From the NCBI GenBank assembly GCA_013215505.1, contig JABSQZ010000022.1, forward strand, positions 1-64,000: a stretch of DNA of 64,000 nt. The letters run 5' to 3'. Numbering within the stretch: the stretch's first letter is position 1; each line of letters begins with the position of its first letter. Source of the DNA: Oceanospirillaceae bacterium. GTDB taxonomy: Bacteria; Pseudomonadota; Gammaproteobacteria; Pseudomonadales; Balneatricaceae. The notes beneath the pieces are model-generated. The model saw only the letters and a list, made by a program, of their open reading frames with translations. It was not told the origin of the DNA and ran no database searches. Positions 28,163-37,927 of the stretch are shown one piece after another. A program made the position numbers and the translations under genes.

Positions 28163-29491
28163 TTAGGAGTACAGCAATTGCGGTAAAAACAATGAGATTT
28201 CAACCACCAGGGTGATTAATATCAACCTGAGAATATCGACGCACCAAAAAGGTGTGACCCCCTTAAAGATAGTTTTGGCCGACACATCCTTTAAAACGGC
28301 ACTGAGCACAAATACATTCATACCTACGGGTGGGGTAATTAAACTGATTTCAGTAACGACCACCACCACTATGCCGAACCAGACCATATCAAAGCCTAAG
28401 CTCTGTACCAGTGGGAAGAAAATAGGCACTGTGAGCAACAGCATAGAGAGGCTTTCAAAGACCATTCCCAATACTATGTAGATACCTAAAATGACAAAGA
28501 TGACGGTTAACGGGGCCACATCTAAACCGGTAACAAAATTGAGTAAATCAACCGGCAGGCCGGCGCGGTTGATAAAATTGGAAAAGATCAGCGCACCTAT
28601 CAATATTGAAAACAACATGGCACTGGTGCGGGCGGTATCGGTCAATACATTAAACAGGCTACCTAAAGTCAGCGATTTTCTGGTCAGGGCAATAACAAAT
28701 GCGCCTCCTGCACCTATACCAGCGGCTTCAGTGGGAGTGAATACACCTAGATAGATACCACCCATGACTACACTAAAGAGAATTAACACTCCCCAGATGC
28801 CGCGCAGAGCCTCTAAACGCTCTGGCCAGCTAAATTTTTCCCCACTGGGACCGTCACTCGGCCTGCGCCAAACGACATAACGCACTGCTACCAGATAGAG
28901 TAAAATGCCGAGCATTCCGGGAATAAAGCCGGCGGCGAAGAGTTCCCTGATGCTGGTTTCTGTCAGTAAACCGTATATGACTAAAATAACGCTGGGGGGG
29001 ATTAAAATACCCAGAGTGCCTCCCGCTGCGATTGAAGCGGTTGCCAGTGAGTCCGCGTAGCCGTATTTGCGCATCGGTGGCATCGCTACTTTAGCCATCG
29101 TTGCCGAAGTCGCTAAGCTGGAGCCGCAGATGGCGGAAAAGCCTCCGCAGGCCACAACCGTAGCCATAGATAAGCCGCCTTTTCGATGGCCTAAAAAGGC
29201 ATATGAGGCGCGGTATAGCTCTTGAGACAAGCCCGATTTGGTGACCAAGTTACCCATCAAAACAAACAGCGGTATCACCGATAAGCTGTATTCCTGAGCG
29301 GTGTCTATGACTCGCTTGGCCGCCATGCTCAGTGAAGGTTTCCAATTAAAATCTAAGAAATTTTCAAAATTGAGGCCCTGCACTGTAGCGAAGCCAAAAA
29401 AACCCACAATACCCATGGCGAAGGCAATGGGTATGCGTACTACCAAAATCAGTATCAGTAATATAGCGAAGCCAGTTAAAGCAATGGTCAT
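28163..29491 (-). CDS. dctM: TRAP transporter large permease (DctM)
   Basis: 442 residues of highly hydrophobic sequence with about a dozen membrane segments, the DctM family norm. The motifs GGFSAICGSSLATSATMAKVAMPPMRKYGY, GGTLGILIPPSVILVIYG and FTPTEAAGIGA are diagnostic. It forms the ion-driven translocation channel of a tripartite ATP-independent transporter with the DctQ and DctP proteins encoded upstream. With the operon next to the mha/fah genes, it probably imports an aromatic acid such as a hydroxyphenylacetate; this is inference. Confidence 0.93.
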   Translation of the reverse strand: MTIALTGFAILLILILVVRIPIAFAMGIVGFFGFATVQGLNFENFLDFNWKPSLSMAAKRVIDTAQEYSLSVIPLFVLMGNLVTKSGLSQELYRASYAFLGHRKGGLSMATVVACGGFSAICGSSLATSATMAKVAMPPMRKYGYADSLATASIAAGGTLGILIPPSVILVIYGLLTETSIRELFAAGFIPGMLGILLYLVAVRYVVWRRPSDGPSGEKFSWPERLEALRGIWGVLILFSVVMGGIYLGVFTPTEAAGIGAGGAFVIALTRKSLTLGSLFNVLTDTARTSAMLFSILIGALIFSNFINRAGLPVDLLNFVTGLDVAPLTVIFVILGIYIVLGMVFESLSMLLLTVPIFFPLVQSLGFDMVWFGIVVVVVTEISLITPPVGMNVFVLSAVLKDVSAKTIFKGVTPFWCVDILRLILITLVVEISLFLPQLLYS

Positions 29492-29530
29492 AAAATGTGG
29501 CCTTAAGTCCAGTAGGAAGTGAGAGTCTTG

Positions 29531-30046
29531 TTATTGTTTTTCATTTTTAATAATCAGGTAGACACCGTAGCTAATCATCATGGCGGCGGTAATCCAGCTC
29601 ATCGTGGCAATGTATTGCACTATATAGCCAACCGGTAGCTCCAGATATTCAGTCACTTCCTCCCGGCGCAGCGAGCGAGCTGCAATCTGATAAATACGCA
29701 GACCCAGGAAATATAAGGTACTGGAGATTATAAAAGCGGCCAGCAAGCTCAATACTTTGATGATTTTATCGTTCAGATAATCGTCTAATATATCGACTAC
29801 CACGTGCCCCCCGCGCCAGGTAATAACTGGCAGTACGGCAAATATCATCACAGCAATGGCGATTTCAGTGAGTTCAGTGGTGCCATCTACAGAGTTGTTA
29901 AAAAAGTAGCGGCCAACAACGTCGGCACAAGTGAGTAACATCAGAGAAAATAAGGTAAGTGCGGAGATCGCCTCTAAAGAAAAGGCAATAAGTTTAATTG
30001 GCCCGCGCTCAGTGTAGTTTTGGTTCAGCCATAACTTGAATGACAC
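29531..30046 (-). CDS. dctQ: TRAP transporter small permease (DctQ)
   Basis: 171 residues with four membrane segments (ALTLFSLMLLTCADVVGRYF, EIAIAVMIFAVLPVITW, LSLLAAFIISSTLYFLG, IVQYIATMSWITAAMMI). The ADVVGRYFFNN motif after the first helix is the DctQ hallmark. It pairs with DctM, 39 bases downstream, in the inner membrane. Confidence 0.92.
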   Translation of the reverse strand: MSFKLWLNQNYTERGPIKLIAFSLEAISALTLFSLMLLTCADVVGRYFFNNSVDGTTELTEIAIAVMIFAVLPVITWRGGHVVVDILDDYLNDKIIKVLSLLAAFIISSTLYFLGLRIYQIAARSLRREEVTEYLELPVGYIVQYIATMSWITAAMMISYGVYLIIKNEKQ

Positions 30047-30196
30047 AGATGAACTCCTATGTGGACTGCTTTTTACAGTTTGAAAATTTTACAAAATTCA
30101 CCAGTGTTAACAGTGCAGCAACACTGGCTTGAGCTTTTGTGCAAACGCTCTGGCGCCAGGCAAAGCCCGGCGCTCATGTTAAGCGTTGCTTAAAAG

Positions 30197-31219
30197 CTAT
30201 TGATAGCTGCGGGCTATTTTGCGAATTTCCGCAAGCGCAGCTTTAGCGTCGACTCCGCGATCTGCAACTAGCTTGAACCAGGCATCATCCATGCCCTGGG
30301 TTAAGTCGCGAAACTCCTGGGCCATTTTGTCATCAGCTTTGACTAAGGTGACGTTTACCCCGGCATCACGAGCGGCTATTAGACCCGCTTTGTCTGCGGC
30401 ATCCCATGCCGCTCCGGCCATGGCAGCAAGTTTTTCACCTGAGACCGCGCGAATGGCAGCGCGATCCTTTTCGCTGATTTTCGCCATGAAGTCAGGAGAA
30501 ATGAACATTGAGAAGCTTCCTAAATACATGCCACCGGGTAGGGCGACAACATTCTTGGCGACTTCTTTAAGGCGCAAGGTCTTTTGCTCTCCCATGGGAA
30601 TGAAGATGCCATCTATAACTCCCTGCTGCATCATCTCATAGACTTTGGTGGCAGGTGCACCAACAGCTGTAACACCCATGCGCTTACCAAGCTCTCCCTG
30701 AATACCACCGCCTAAGCGAATTTTTCTGGATTTGAGATCAGATAAACTGCTGATCGGCTCAGCCAGATGGATTTGCCCCGGGCCGTGAGTAAAGAGAGTC
30801 AGTATCTCTAAGCCCTCGTGCTCATTTGCCTTGGCAAAATATTTATTGAAAACCCGCCAGTGGGCAACCGAGGCGGCCTCTGCATTCACTCCCAACAGCG
30901 GAATCTCGATCGCCTGGGTCAGTTTAAATCTACCCGGTACATAACCGTGATAGCTAAAGCTGGCATCTACCGCACCATCTTCTACTAAATCGAACATGGT
31001 TTTAGGGTGACCCAGACCGTATTCCATTTTAATTTTGACTCTGCCCTCGGTGGCTTTTTCAACCCATTGCGCCCAAGTTGGCCAGACAGTGGCGTTTTGC
31101 GCATGGGTAGGTGGCAGCCAGGAACCGACTGTTAAGGTGGTTTCAGCGAAGCTTAACTGGGAAAAAGTCATACCAAGCGCGACCACGCCGGCCATTTTTA
31201 GGAAGTTTCTTTTTATCAT
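30197..31219 (-). CDS. dctP: TRAP transporter substrate-binding protein (DctP)
   Basis: 340 residues. Signal peptide (NFLKMAGVVALGMTFSQLSFA, cut before ETTLTVG), then a DctP domain with WLPPTHAQNATVWPTWAQWVEKAT, the long helix, and SRKIRLGGGIQGELGKRMG, where the arginine usually binds a substrate carboxylate. That agrees with an organic or aromatic acid ligand. Upstream, 279 bp before the ATG, lies the double MarR-type operator (31498-31549). First gene of the dctPQM operon. Confidence 0.92.
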   Translation of the reverse strand: MIKRNFLKMAGVVALGMTFSQLSFAETTLTVGSWLPPTHAQNATVWPTWAQWVEKATEGRVKIKMEYGLGHPKTMFDLVEDGAVDASFSYHGYVPGRFKLTQAIEIPLLGVNAEAASVAHWRVFNKYFAKANEHEGLEILTLFTHGPGQIHLAEPISSLSDLKSRKIRLGGGIQGELGKRMGVTAVGAPATKVYEMMQQGVIDGIFIPMGEQKTLRLKEVAKNVVALPGGMYLGSFSMFISPDFMAKISEKDRAAIRAVSGEKLAAMAGAAWDAADKAGLIAARDAGVNVTLVKADDKMAQEFRDLTQGMDDAWFKLVADRGVDAKAALAEIRKIARSYQ

Positions 31220-31497
31220 TTTGTTGTGCTCCTAATCAGATCTATCAATATTTTTTTGTTGTTTTTTTGGCTATTAAATGAAATGGACTTAGTGCCATCA
31301 ATTTACCCTATCTGAAAAACCTGCTGGTAAAAATCGGGCTCCTTAGGAGAAGCCGCTGGTTTTCACAGATAGCCACTCACAGTTATTTGCTGAGGTGTTC
31401 TGGCTAGTATCGGACAGTCGTTTTTACCTCTTAGCACCAAGAGTGAAACTGCTGCATTTGTCTGATGTTCATTATAATTGTCTCTGGAATTCGATTA
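31220..31497. other. Long untranslated leader upstream of dctP
   Basis: About 280 bases between dctP and the double operator, with no supportable gene. If transcription starts near the operator, the dctPQM mRNA would carry a long leader. Minor inverted repeats (CTCC-TTA-GGAG near 31340) are too short to call. Confidence 0.4.
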
Positions 31498-31549
31498 TTG
31501 GTAACCATTGTTACTAAAGTCCTAAAATATTAGTATCATAGGTTACTAA
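31498..31549. promoter_or_regulatory. Second copy of the MarR double operator
   Basis: TTGGTAACCATTGTTACTAA (31498-31517) and TTAGTATCATAGGTTACTAA (31530-31549), again 32 bp apart. The whole 65-base block, including the AAAATAT between the boxes and AAAGTCAATA after them, is nearly the same as at 22356-22415. It lies between divergent dctP and paaX; the TRAP operon is the likely target. Confidence 0.8.
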
Positions 31550-31882
31550 AGTCAATAACAACGATAGCGTATTTTTTTTCAGGAATTACACATCCTCCCA
31601 GCATAAAATTGTTTCCAAACTGGAATAAATTAGCCAGCAATTTTTTAAATATATAAATAATATAAATACTTACAATAAACGACAGGAAATCGAATAATTT
31701 AGAATTAAAATGCGACACGGTATTTTTATTTATATTTATATTAATGTATCATTGATTTTCTGATAACACTATAGATAGTTTTTATCGCTGTTTTATAAAT
31801 ATCTTTATAAGAGAGCAATAAACTTGTATGTATAATAGCGCCGAAAATTTTAACCATAATTTAAATCTGTCAGGCAACTAAT
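31550..31882. promoter_or_regulatory. AT-rich upstream region of paaX
   Basis: About 330 very AT-rich bases. A TGTATCA at 31745-31751 followed by TGATAAC at 31761-31767 gives a loose dyad TATCA-N9-TGATA that resembles half sites found before paaA, possibly PaaX autoregulation. A 60-codon minus-strand frame here is not convincing. Confidence 0.4.
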
Positions 31883-32794
31883 TTGAAATGCATCGATGAT
31901 TTAGTAACAAACTTTAAGCAGCAGCGACCGATTCGCGGCGGCTCTCTGATTATGAGTATTTATGGTGACGCCATAGAGCCCAGGGGAGGGTCAGTGTGGC
32001 TGGGTAGTCTGATCAATATACTCGAGCCCTTAGGGTTAAATCAGCGCTTAGTGCGAACTTCAATTTTTCGTCTAACTAAAGATGGCTGGCTGTCATCCGA
32101 GCAAGTCGGCAGGCGCAGCTACTACCAGATAACGGCCTCGGGGCGGCGCCGCTTTCAGTTGGCTTTTAAAAGGGTATACGGTGAATTACATCCTCAATGG
32201 CACGGTCAGTGGGACTTGTTAATTACTTCGGCCCTGGACCAGGAAACCCGTAAAGAGTTAAAAAAAGAGTTGGGTTGGCAGGGCTTTGCCAGTATTTCAT
32301 CAGGGCTGTTGGCCCACCCCAACTGCGATGCCAAAGAGCTGAAAAATACCCTGCAAGAGCTGCAGGTCAGTAATGATATTGTGCACATGAAGTCAGAACT
32401 GCAAGATGCAGTGGCGAATGAAAGCTTAAAAAAGCTGGTCAGTGGCTGGTGGGATTTAAAGCAACTGGCCGATGATTACCAGCAGTTTCTGGGTGTTTTT
32501 ACTCCCATCTTACCCGCGTTGCAAGCTGAGAAAGAGCTCGATGCTCAAAGCTGTTTCTTACTGCGCACTCTGTTGATACACCACTACCGCAAGATACTGC
32601 TAAAAGATCCGCATTTGCCACAAGCGCTTTTGCCCTGCGACTGGGCGGGTAACGCGGCACGTGAATTGTGTCAGAGTTTATATCAACTTTGCTACCAGCA
32701 GGCGGAACAGTATCTCACTAACACTCAGGAGACTGCCGCGGGCTCACTACCGGAAGCGGACGCCAGCTTTTATCGACGCTTTGGCGGAATCTAG
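31883..32794 (+). CDS. paaX: Phenylacetate repressor PaaX
   Basis: 303 residues from a TTG start. N-terminal winged helix of the PaaX family: RGGSLIMSIYGDAIEPRGGSVWLGSLINILEPLGLNQRLVRTSIFRLTKDGWL, then YYQITASGRRRF, and the PaaX_C domain ending in a small helical tail. It represses paa genes until phenylacetyl-CoA is formed. It stands at one end of the paa block; paaK is convergent with it. Confidence 0.92.
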   Translation: MKCIDDLVTNFKQQRPIRGGSLIMSIYGDAIEPRGGSVWLGSLINILEPLGLNQRLVRTSIFRLTKDGWLSSEQVGRRSYYQITASGRRRFQLAFKRVYGELHPQWHGQWDLLITSALDQETRKELKKELGWQGFASISSGLLAHPNCDAKELKNTLQELQVSNDIVHMKSELQDAVANESLKKLVSGWWDLKQLADDYQQFLGVFTPILPALQAEKELDAQSCFLLRTLLIHHYRKILLKDPHLPQALLPCDWAGNAARELCQSLYQLCYQQAEQYLTNTQETAAGSLPEADASFYRRFGGI

Positions 32795-32802
32795 CCCCAC
32801 AA

Positions 32803-32823
32803 GCCCTCAGTAATACTGAGGGC
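32803..32823. terminator. Stem-loop between convergent paaX and paaK
   Basis: GCCCTCAGT, loop AAT and ACTGAGGGC: a perfect 9-bp stem 9 bases behind the paaX stop. No T-run on either side. It could end both convergent transcripts with help of the following heptamer array. Confidence 0.55.
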
Positions 32824-32847
32824 CACAGCGCTTTACTACCCCAGCCA

Positions 32848-32903
32848 ACCTCCAACCTCCAACCTCCAACTCGCTACTCACTACTCACTACTCACTACTC
32901 TAT
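32848..32903. repeat. Heptamer array overlapping the end of paaK
   Basis: Eight 7-bp units in phase: ACCTCCA three times, ACTCGCT, ACTCACT three times, ACTCTAT. The right part lies within the paaK reading frame and encodes its last residues (VVSSE and the TAG stop). Same ACnnnnn pattern as at 25768 and 39751. Confidence 0.8.
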
Positions 32904-34182
32904 TATCCGTCACTCTGACTGCCTTTCCCTGAGATCTGGCTAATTGCTGTGGCGCCAGTATTTCAACCTGGCTTGATACTCCGACAAAGGCTTTAATCTT
33001 TTGCTGTAATTCGCGGCTTAGCTGGGGATCGGCGACGGCATCGATTTGTTTGGCTTCCACTTGAACAGTCAAATTATCCATATTGCCTTGTCTATCGACT
33101 GTTATATGGTAGTGCGGACTGAGTTTGGCAATAGACAGTAACTGCTCCTCTATCTGGGTTGGAAAGACATTCACTCCTCGGATGATAAGCATATCGTCAC
33201 TGCGACCGGTTATCTTGTCCATACGCCGCATACTGCGCGAAGTCGGAGGCAGCAGTCGGGTTAAATCGCGGGTGCGATAGCGGATAATGGGCATTGCTTC
33301 TTTAGTCAAACTGGTGAAAACCAACTCTCCCTGCTCACCGTCGGCGACTAGTTCTCCGGTAACCGGGTTGATGATCTCCGGGTAAAAGTGATCTTCCCAG
33401 ATAACCGGACCATCTTTTGTTTCAATGCATTCCTGGGCGACTCCTGGACCCATTACCTCAGAGAGACCGTAAATATCCAGCGCATCTATGTGCATACGCT
33501 GTTCTATGGCTGTACGCATGGCATTAGTCCAGGGTTCGGCACCAAAGATACCGCAGCGCAGTGACAGTTTGGCCGGGTCTATGCCCTGGCGCTCAATTTC
33601 ATCGGCGATATTGAGCATATATGAGGGGGTTACCATGATGATATCCGGATCAAAATCGCGAATCAGTTGTACTTGTTTGGCGGTTTGACCACCCGACATG
33701 GGAATCACCGTGCAGCCGAGTCGCTCCGCACCATAGTGTGCCCCTAAGCCCCCGGTAAAGAGCCCGTAACCATAGGAGATATGTACTTTATCTTTTTTTC
33801 GTCCGCCCGCGGCATAGATAGAGCGAGCGACCACCTTGGCCCAGGTATCTATATCATTTTGGGTATAGCCAACCACTGTTGGCTGCCCCGTCGTTCCACT
33901 TGAAGCATGTACTCTGACGATGTCCTGCATATCTTTGGCGAAAAAACCAAAAGGGTAGTTATCCCGCAAGTCACTTTTAACGGTAAAGGGGAACTTTGCC
34001 AGATCTGCAAGGCACTTTAAATCATCGGGGTGAACGCCGTGCTGATCAAATTTCTGCCGGTAGGCATTGGAGTTCTGATAAGCGTGCGCCAGGGTGTCTT
34101 TTAATCTCTGTAATTGTAGGCTACGCAGTTCATCTATAGAGGCGTTTTCTATCGGCTCTAATCCAATCTTGGAATCTGTCAT
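32881..34182 (-). CDS. paaK: Phenylacetate-CoA ligase
   Basis: 433 residues, normal PaaK length. AMP-forming ligase that activates phenylacetate to phenylacetyl-CoA, the first step of the pathway. The phosphate loop HASSGTTGQPTVVGYT (about 94), ALDIYGLSEVMGPGVAQEC and the hinge RYRTRDLTRLLPPTSRSMRRM are present; the C-terminal lysine domain follows. The last codons come from a heptamer array. It is divergent from paaZ with 174 bp between. Confidence 0.95.
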   Translation of the reverse strand: MTDSKIGLEPIENASIDELRSLQLQRLKDTLAHAYQNSNAYRQKFDQHGVHPDDLKCLADLAKFPFTVKSDLRDNYPFGFFAKDMQDIVRVHASSGTTGQPTVVGYTQNDIDTWAKVVARSIYAAGGRKKDKVHISYGYGLFTGGLGAHYGAERLGCTVIPMSGGQTAKQVQLIRDFDPDIIMVTPSYMLNIADEIERQGIDPAKLSLRCGIFGAEPWTNAMRTAIEQRMHIDALDIYGLSEVMGPGVAQECIETKDGPVIWEDHFYPEIINPVTGELVADGEQGELVFTSLTKEAMPIIRYRTRDLTRLLPPTSRSMRRMDKITGRSDDMLIIRGVNVFPTQIEEQLLSIAKLSPHYHITVDRQGNMDNLTVQVEAKQIDAVADPQLSRELQQKIKAFVGVSSQVEILAPQQLARSQGKAVRVTDNRVVSSE

Positions 34183-34356
34183 CGGGGTACCTGAGATTTT
34201 ATTTTTATTTATCTGCTGATTTTTGTTTACAATAGGGCGAAGTTATACTTAAAATTCACCAAGGTCAATTTTTTTGTATCACTTTGTCGCGCTTAAATAC
34301 TTAGATATTAAACTTAAGATAGCCCGGCACAGTGACAGAGTATAGAGGTTAGGTAA

Positions 34357-36402
34357 GTGATAGTTCAAAGTTACGCCTGCGGGCAGTGGATTAGTGGTGA
34401 GGCTAGCGCCAGCCAATTAAAAAGTGCAGTAACCGGTGAAGTGATCGCCGAAGTGCGTTCCATGCAAAGCGGTTTCGAGCAGATGCTCAGCTATGCCAGA
34501 GAGCAGGCTGCTCCGCTACTACAGCAACTGAGCATTCATGATCGGGCTAATTTACTGAAAGACTTAGCCAAACACTTACTGGAAAAGAAAGAGTATTTTT
34601 ACCAGCTTTCAGTGCACACGGGTGCTACCAAAGCCGACAGTTGGGTTGATATTGAGGGGGGTATCAGCACTTTATTTAGTTATTCAGGCATTGCCCGTCG
34701 CGAGCTGACTAATGAAAAGTTTATCGTCGAAGGGGATTTACAACCGCTATCTGCCAAGGGCAGTTTTGCCGGTCATCACATATTGACCTCCAAGAAAGGC
34801 GCTTCCGTGCACATCAATGCGTTCAACTTTCCGGTCTGGGGTATGCTCGAAAAAATCGCTCCCAGCTTAGTGGCGGGTGTGCCAGTTATCGTTAAGCCAG
34901 CCACAGTAAGCTGTTATTTAACCGAAGCTGTGGTCAGAGAAATTGTTGCCAGTAAAATATTGCCTCTGGGTGCAGTGCAATTGATTTGCGGCAGTACCGG
35001 CGATTTGTTAGACCATCTCAGCTCTCAGGATGTGATTACTTTTACCGGCTCGGCGAGTACCGGGCAGATGTTGAAAAATCACCCAAATATCACCCGTAAC
35101 AGCGTGCCATTTACGATGGAAGCTGATTCGTTAAATGCCTGTGTGCTGGGGGAGGATGTCAGTGAAGATATGCCAGAATTTGAGTTATTTATCAAAGAAA
35201 TTCAGCGGGAGATGACCACTAAGGCCGGTCAGAAATGTACCGCTATTCGCCGCGTCATAGTGCCTGCTCAGATGTTAGATAAAGTTTCAGCGGCACTTAG
35301 GGCGCGTTTAGTGAAAACCGTTATCGGCGATCCGAATCGCAGTGAAGTAAGCATGGGCGCCTTAGTCGGTACCAGCCAATGCGCCGACGTCGCCGAAAAT
35401 GTGGCCCTGTTAAAGCGCGATTGCGAGCAAATACTGGGACTCTGGAGTGAGTTCAAGGTCAATCTCGATGAGATAGAGGCAGGCGCCTACTACCCACCGA
35501 CAGTATTGGTTTGTCACAAACCCTTCGAGGTTGAATCCGTACACAGTATAGAAGCCTTTGGCCCTGTCTGTACCTTGATGCCCTACAGCGGCAATGATCA
35601 GGCGGTGCAGTTAATGCAGATGGGCGGCGGCAGTTTAGTCGCCTCGGTATTTAGCTTTGATCACCAGATAGCCTTTGATTTGATTCACCGGGGTGCTTCC
35701 CACCACGGGCGGATGTTGCTGCTAAATAGAGAGAGCGCTAAAGAGTCTACCGGTCATGGGTCGCCGATGCCAAGTTTGGTACATGGTGGACCGGGACGCG
35801 CCGGTGGCGGTGAAGAGTTAGGCGGAATTCGTGCCATTAAACACTACATGCAACGCACCGCTATACAAGGTTCACCGAACAGCTTGATGGCGCTGACTAA
35901 AGAGTATCAGCGCGGTGCAGATCGCCATATGGATCTTATCCATCCCTTTAGAAAGAATTTTGATCAGCTGTGCATCGGCGATGCCTTAAAAACCCACAGA
36001 AGAACAGTCACAGAAGCGGATATCGTCAATTTCGGCTGTCTCTCCGGTGATCACTTCTATGCGCATTTTGATGAGATAGCTGCAGCCGACTCCTTTTTTG
36101 GCAAGCGTGTTGCGCACGGCTACTTTGTCATATCGGCGGCGGCGGGATTATTTGTCGATCCAGGTGTCGGCCCGGTAATTGCCAACTACGGTATTGATAA
36201 CCTGCGTTTCATTGAGCCGGTCGGCATTGGAGATACTATTCAAGTGACCTTAACGGCGAAACGTAAAGTGAAAAAAGTCAAACGAGAGGATGAAGATCGC
36301 CATACCGGGATAGTGATTTGGGATGTGGAAGTTCACAACCAGCATCAGGAGCTGGTGGCGCTGTATGATATTTTAACCTTAGTGGAGCGGGCGAAGAAAT
36401 AG
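34357..36402 (+). CDS. paaZ: Bifunctional oxepin-CoA hydrolase / 3-oxo-5,6-dehydrosuberyl-CoA semialdehyde dehydrogenase PaaZ
   Basis: 681 residues from a GTG start. The N-terminal aldehyde dehydrogenase (about 1-515) shows catalytic FTMEADSLN glutamate and the [12 protein letters not shown] cysteine. The C-terminal MaoC-like hydratase (about 530-681) has the hydratase motif [19 protein letters not shown] and [10 protein letters not shown]. The protein opens the oxepin ring and oxidises the resulting aldehyde with NADP. Both domains look intact. It is divergent from paaK and convergent with paaY. Confidence 0.95.
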   Translation: MIVQSYACGQWISGEASASQLKSAVTGEVIAEVRSMQSGFEQMLSYAREQAAPLLQQLSIHDRANLLKDLAKHLLEKKEYFYQLSVHTGATKADSWVDIEGGISTLFSYSGIARRELTNEKFIVEGDLQPLSAKGSFAGHHILTSKKGASVHINAFNFPVWGMLEKIAPSLVAGVPVIVKPATVSCYLTEAVVREIVASKILPLGAVQLICGSTGDLLDHLSSQDVITFTGSASTGQMLKNHPNITRNSVPFTMEADSLNACVLGEDVSEDMPEFELFIKEIQREMTTKAGQKCTAIRRVIVPAQMLDKVSAALRARLVKTVIGDPNRSEVSMGALVGTSQCADVAENVALLKRDCEQILGLWSEFKVNLDEIEAGAYYPPTVLVCHKPFEVESVHSIEAFGPVCTLMPYSGNDQAVQLMQMGGGSLVASVFSFDHQIAFDLIHRGASHHGRMLLLNRESAKESTGHGSPMPSLVHGGPGRAGGGEELGGIRAIKHYMQRTAIQGSPNSLMALTKEYQRGADRHMDLIHPFRKNFDQLCIGDALKTHRRTVTEADIVNFGCLSGDHFYAHFDEIAAADSFFGKRVAHGYFVISAAAGLFVDPGVGPVIANYGIDNLRFIEPVGIGDTIQVTLTAKRKVKKVKREDEDRHTGIVIWDVEVHNQHQELVALYDILTLVERAKK

Positions 36403-36422
36403 CCGCAGAGCGCAAAGTGATG

Positions 36423-36450
36423 AGTGCGAACTGATGTTTTAGTTCGCACT
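36423..36450. terminator. Bidirectional stem-loop between paaZ and paaY
   Basis: AGTGCGAACT and AGTTCGCACT (10-bp arms, loop GATGTTTT) lie 21 bases after the paaZ stop and 10 bases from the paaY stop. TTTAT follows on the plus strand. Confidence 0.65.
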
Positions 36451-36459
36451 TTATAAAAC

Positions 36460-37047
36460 TCAGCTCTTTGGTCGGTGGCTGCTCTGGTTGAATCTCGGCC
36501 GATCTGCTTCGACTTGGGTTAAAGGGGTGACCTCATGCAAGCTGTCCAGAGCGCGACGGGCAAGTTTTACATATTCTTCGGTGCCCTTTTGCTTCCAGTT
36601 GAACTCAGCATCTGAGACCTGGCGCAGCAGTTTTGCCGGAGTACCGACGATCAGCGAGCGCTTATCGAACTGACTGTTAGCTTTTACGAAGCTGCTGGCA
36701 CCGACAATCGACTCGGCGCCGATGCTGCAGTTGTCCATAATCACTGCGTTCATGCCGATCAGGCAGTCGGGCTGTAAAATGCAGCCGTGCAGGACCGCAC
36801 CGTGACCAACGTGAGAGTTACGATGCAAAATACAGTCGCCACCGGGAAAACTATGAATGACACAAGTGTCTTGCACATTTGAATTTTCCTCGATTAATAT
36901 TCGTCCGAAGTCACCGCGAATAACGGCATTAGGACCTATGTAACAACCGGCGCCGATGATGACATCGCCAATGATTTCTGCGCTGGGGTGGATAAAGCTA
37001 CTGGCATCGATGACAGGAATATGTTGATCTATTGCATATATTGGCAT
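36460..37047 (-). CDS. paaY: PaaY left-handed beta-helix thioesterase
   Basis: 195 residues, gamma-carbonic-anhydrase-like hexapeptide repeat protein (IIGDVIIGAGCYIGPNAVIRGDFG, HSHVGHGAVLHGC, metal histidines included). The C-terminal tail WKQKGTEEYVKLARRAL is typical of PaaY, which in E. coli hydrolyses dead-end CoA adducts of the phenylacetate pathway. Single gene, divergent from paaG with about 80 bp between. Confidence 0.9.
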   Translation of the reverse strand: MPIYAIDQHIPVIDASSFIHPSAEIIGDVIIGAGCYIGPNAVIRGDFGRILIEENSNVQDTCVIHSFPGGDCILHRNSHVGHGAVLHGCILQPDCLIGMNAVIMDNCSIGAESIVGASSFVKANSQFDKRSLIVGTPAKLLRQVSDAEFNWKQKGTEEYVKLARRALDSLHEVTPLTQVEADRPRFNQSSHRPKS

Positions 37048-37124
37048 GTTCGGCTCTTTCTATTTTTAGAATAATTATTCAATACACAAAGACTGTGCAT
37101 TGCAGCAAAATAATAAGGTAAATT

Positions 37125-37925
37125 ATGTCTAATACGATACAGTATGAAGTAAATAAATCAATTGCATGTATCACACTAAATCGACCCGATAAGCTTAATA
37201 GCTTTAATGTTGAAATGCATACTGAGCTACAACAAGTCATGCAAAAAGTAGAGAGTGATGACAATGTGCGTTGCGTTATTATCACCGGGGCAGGTAGAGG
37301 CTTTTGTGCCGGACAAGACTTAAGTGACAGAGCGGTAAAAAGCGCGGGCGCTGAGCAGTCTGAAGCGGTTGATCTGGGAGCCTCAGTGGAGAAGTTTTAC
37401 AACCCGTTGATTCGCAGAATTAGCCAACTGGATAAACCGGTCATCTGTGCCTTAAATGGTGTGGCTGCGGGGGCGGGGGCTTCAATCGCACTGGCCTGTG
37501 ATTTTGTGATTGCCTCGAATAAGGCCTCCTTTATCTTAGCTTTTTGCGCTGTAGGCCTGGTGCCCGATTCCGCGGCCAGCTGGCATATGATCCGCAGTTT
37601 AGGCTTAGCGCGCACCAAAGCACTGGCGCTGCTGGGCAACAAGCTCAGTGCCGAAAAAGCCCTGCAGTGGGGGCTAATCTGGCAAGTCTCTGAACCTGAG
37701 CAATTACTGCAAGATGCCCGGGCATTGGCCGGGCAATTGGCGGATAAACCTCCACTGGCGATCGCTGCGACTAAACATCTGATCAACAGCAGTTTCGATA
37801 AGGTAATGCATCAGCAGCTGGAGGAAGAGCGGCTGTTGATGCAAAGTCTAGGCCGTACTTATGATTATCAAGAGGGAGTCGCCGCTTTCATGGAAAAACG
37901 CCCCGGGCAATTTAAAGGCTGCTAA
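37125..37925 (+). CDS. paaG: 1,2-epoxyphenylacetyl-CoA isomerase PaaG
   Basis: 266 residues of the crotonase family. The oxyanion hole segments are AGRGFCAGQDLSD and NGVAAGAGASIALACD; the GLVPDSAASW loop carries the aspartate used by PaaG in place of the hydratase glutamate pair. It isomerises the ring epoxide to oxepin-CoA. First gene of a paaG-paaI-paaJ group, with an AAGGTAAATT before the ATG. Confidence 0.92.
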   Translation: MSNTIQYEVNKSIACITLNRPDKLNSFNVEMHTELQQVMQKVESDDNVRCVIITGAGRGFCAGQDLSDRAVKSAGAEQSEAVDLGASVEKFYNPLIRRISQLDKPVICALNGVAAGAGASIALACDFVIASNKASFILAFCAVGLVPDSAASWHMIRSLGLARTKALALLGNKLSAEKALQWGLIWQVSEPEQLLQDARALAGQLADKPPLAIAATKHLINSSFDKVMHQQLEEERLLMQSLGRTYDYQEGVAAFMEKRPGQFKGC

Positions 37926-37927
37926 TA

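Noticed and set aside
31536-31718. 60-codon minus-strand frame upstream of dctP
   Set aside because: It starts in AT-rich DNA and reads across the operator block; no family features or ribosome-binding site.
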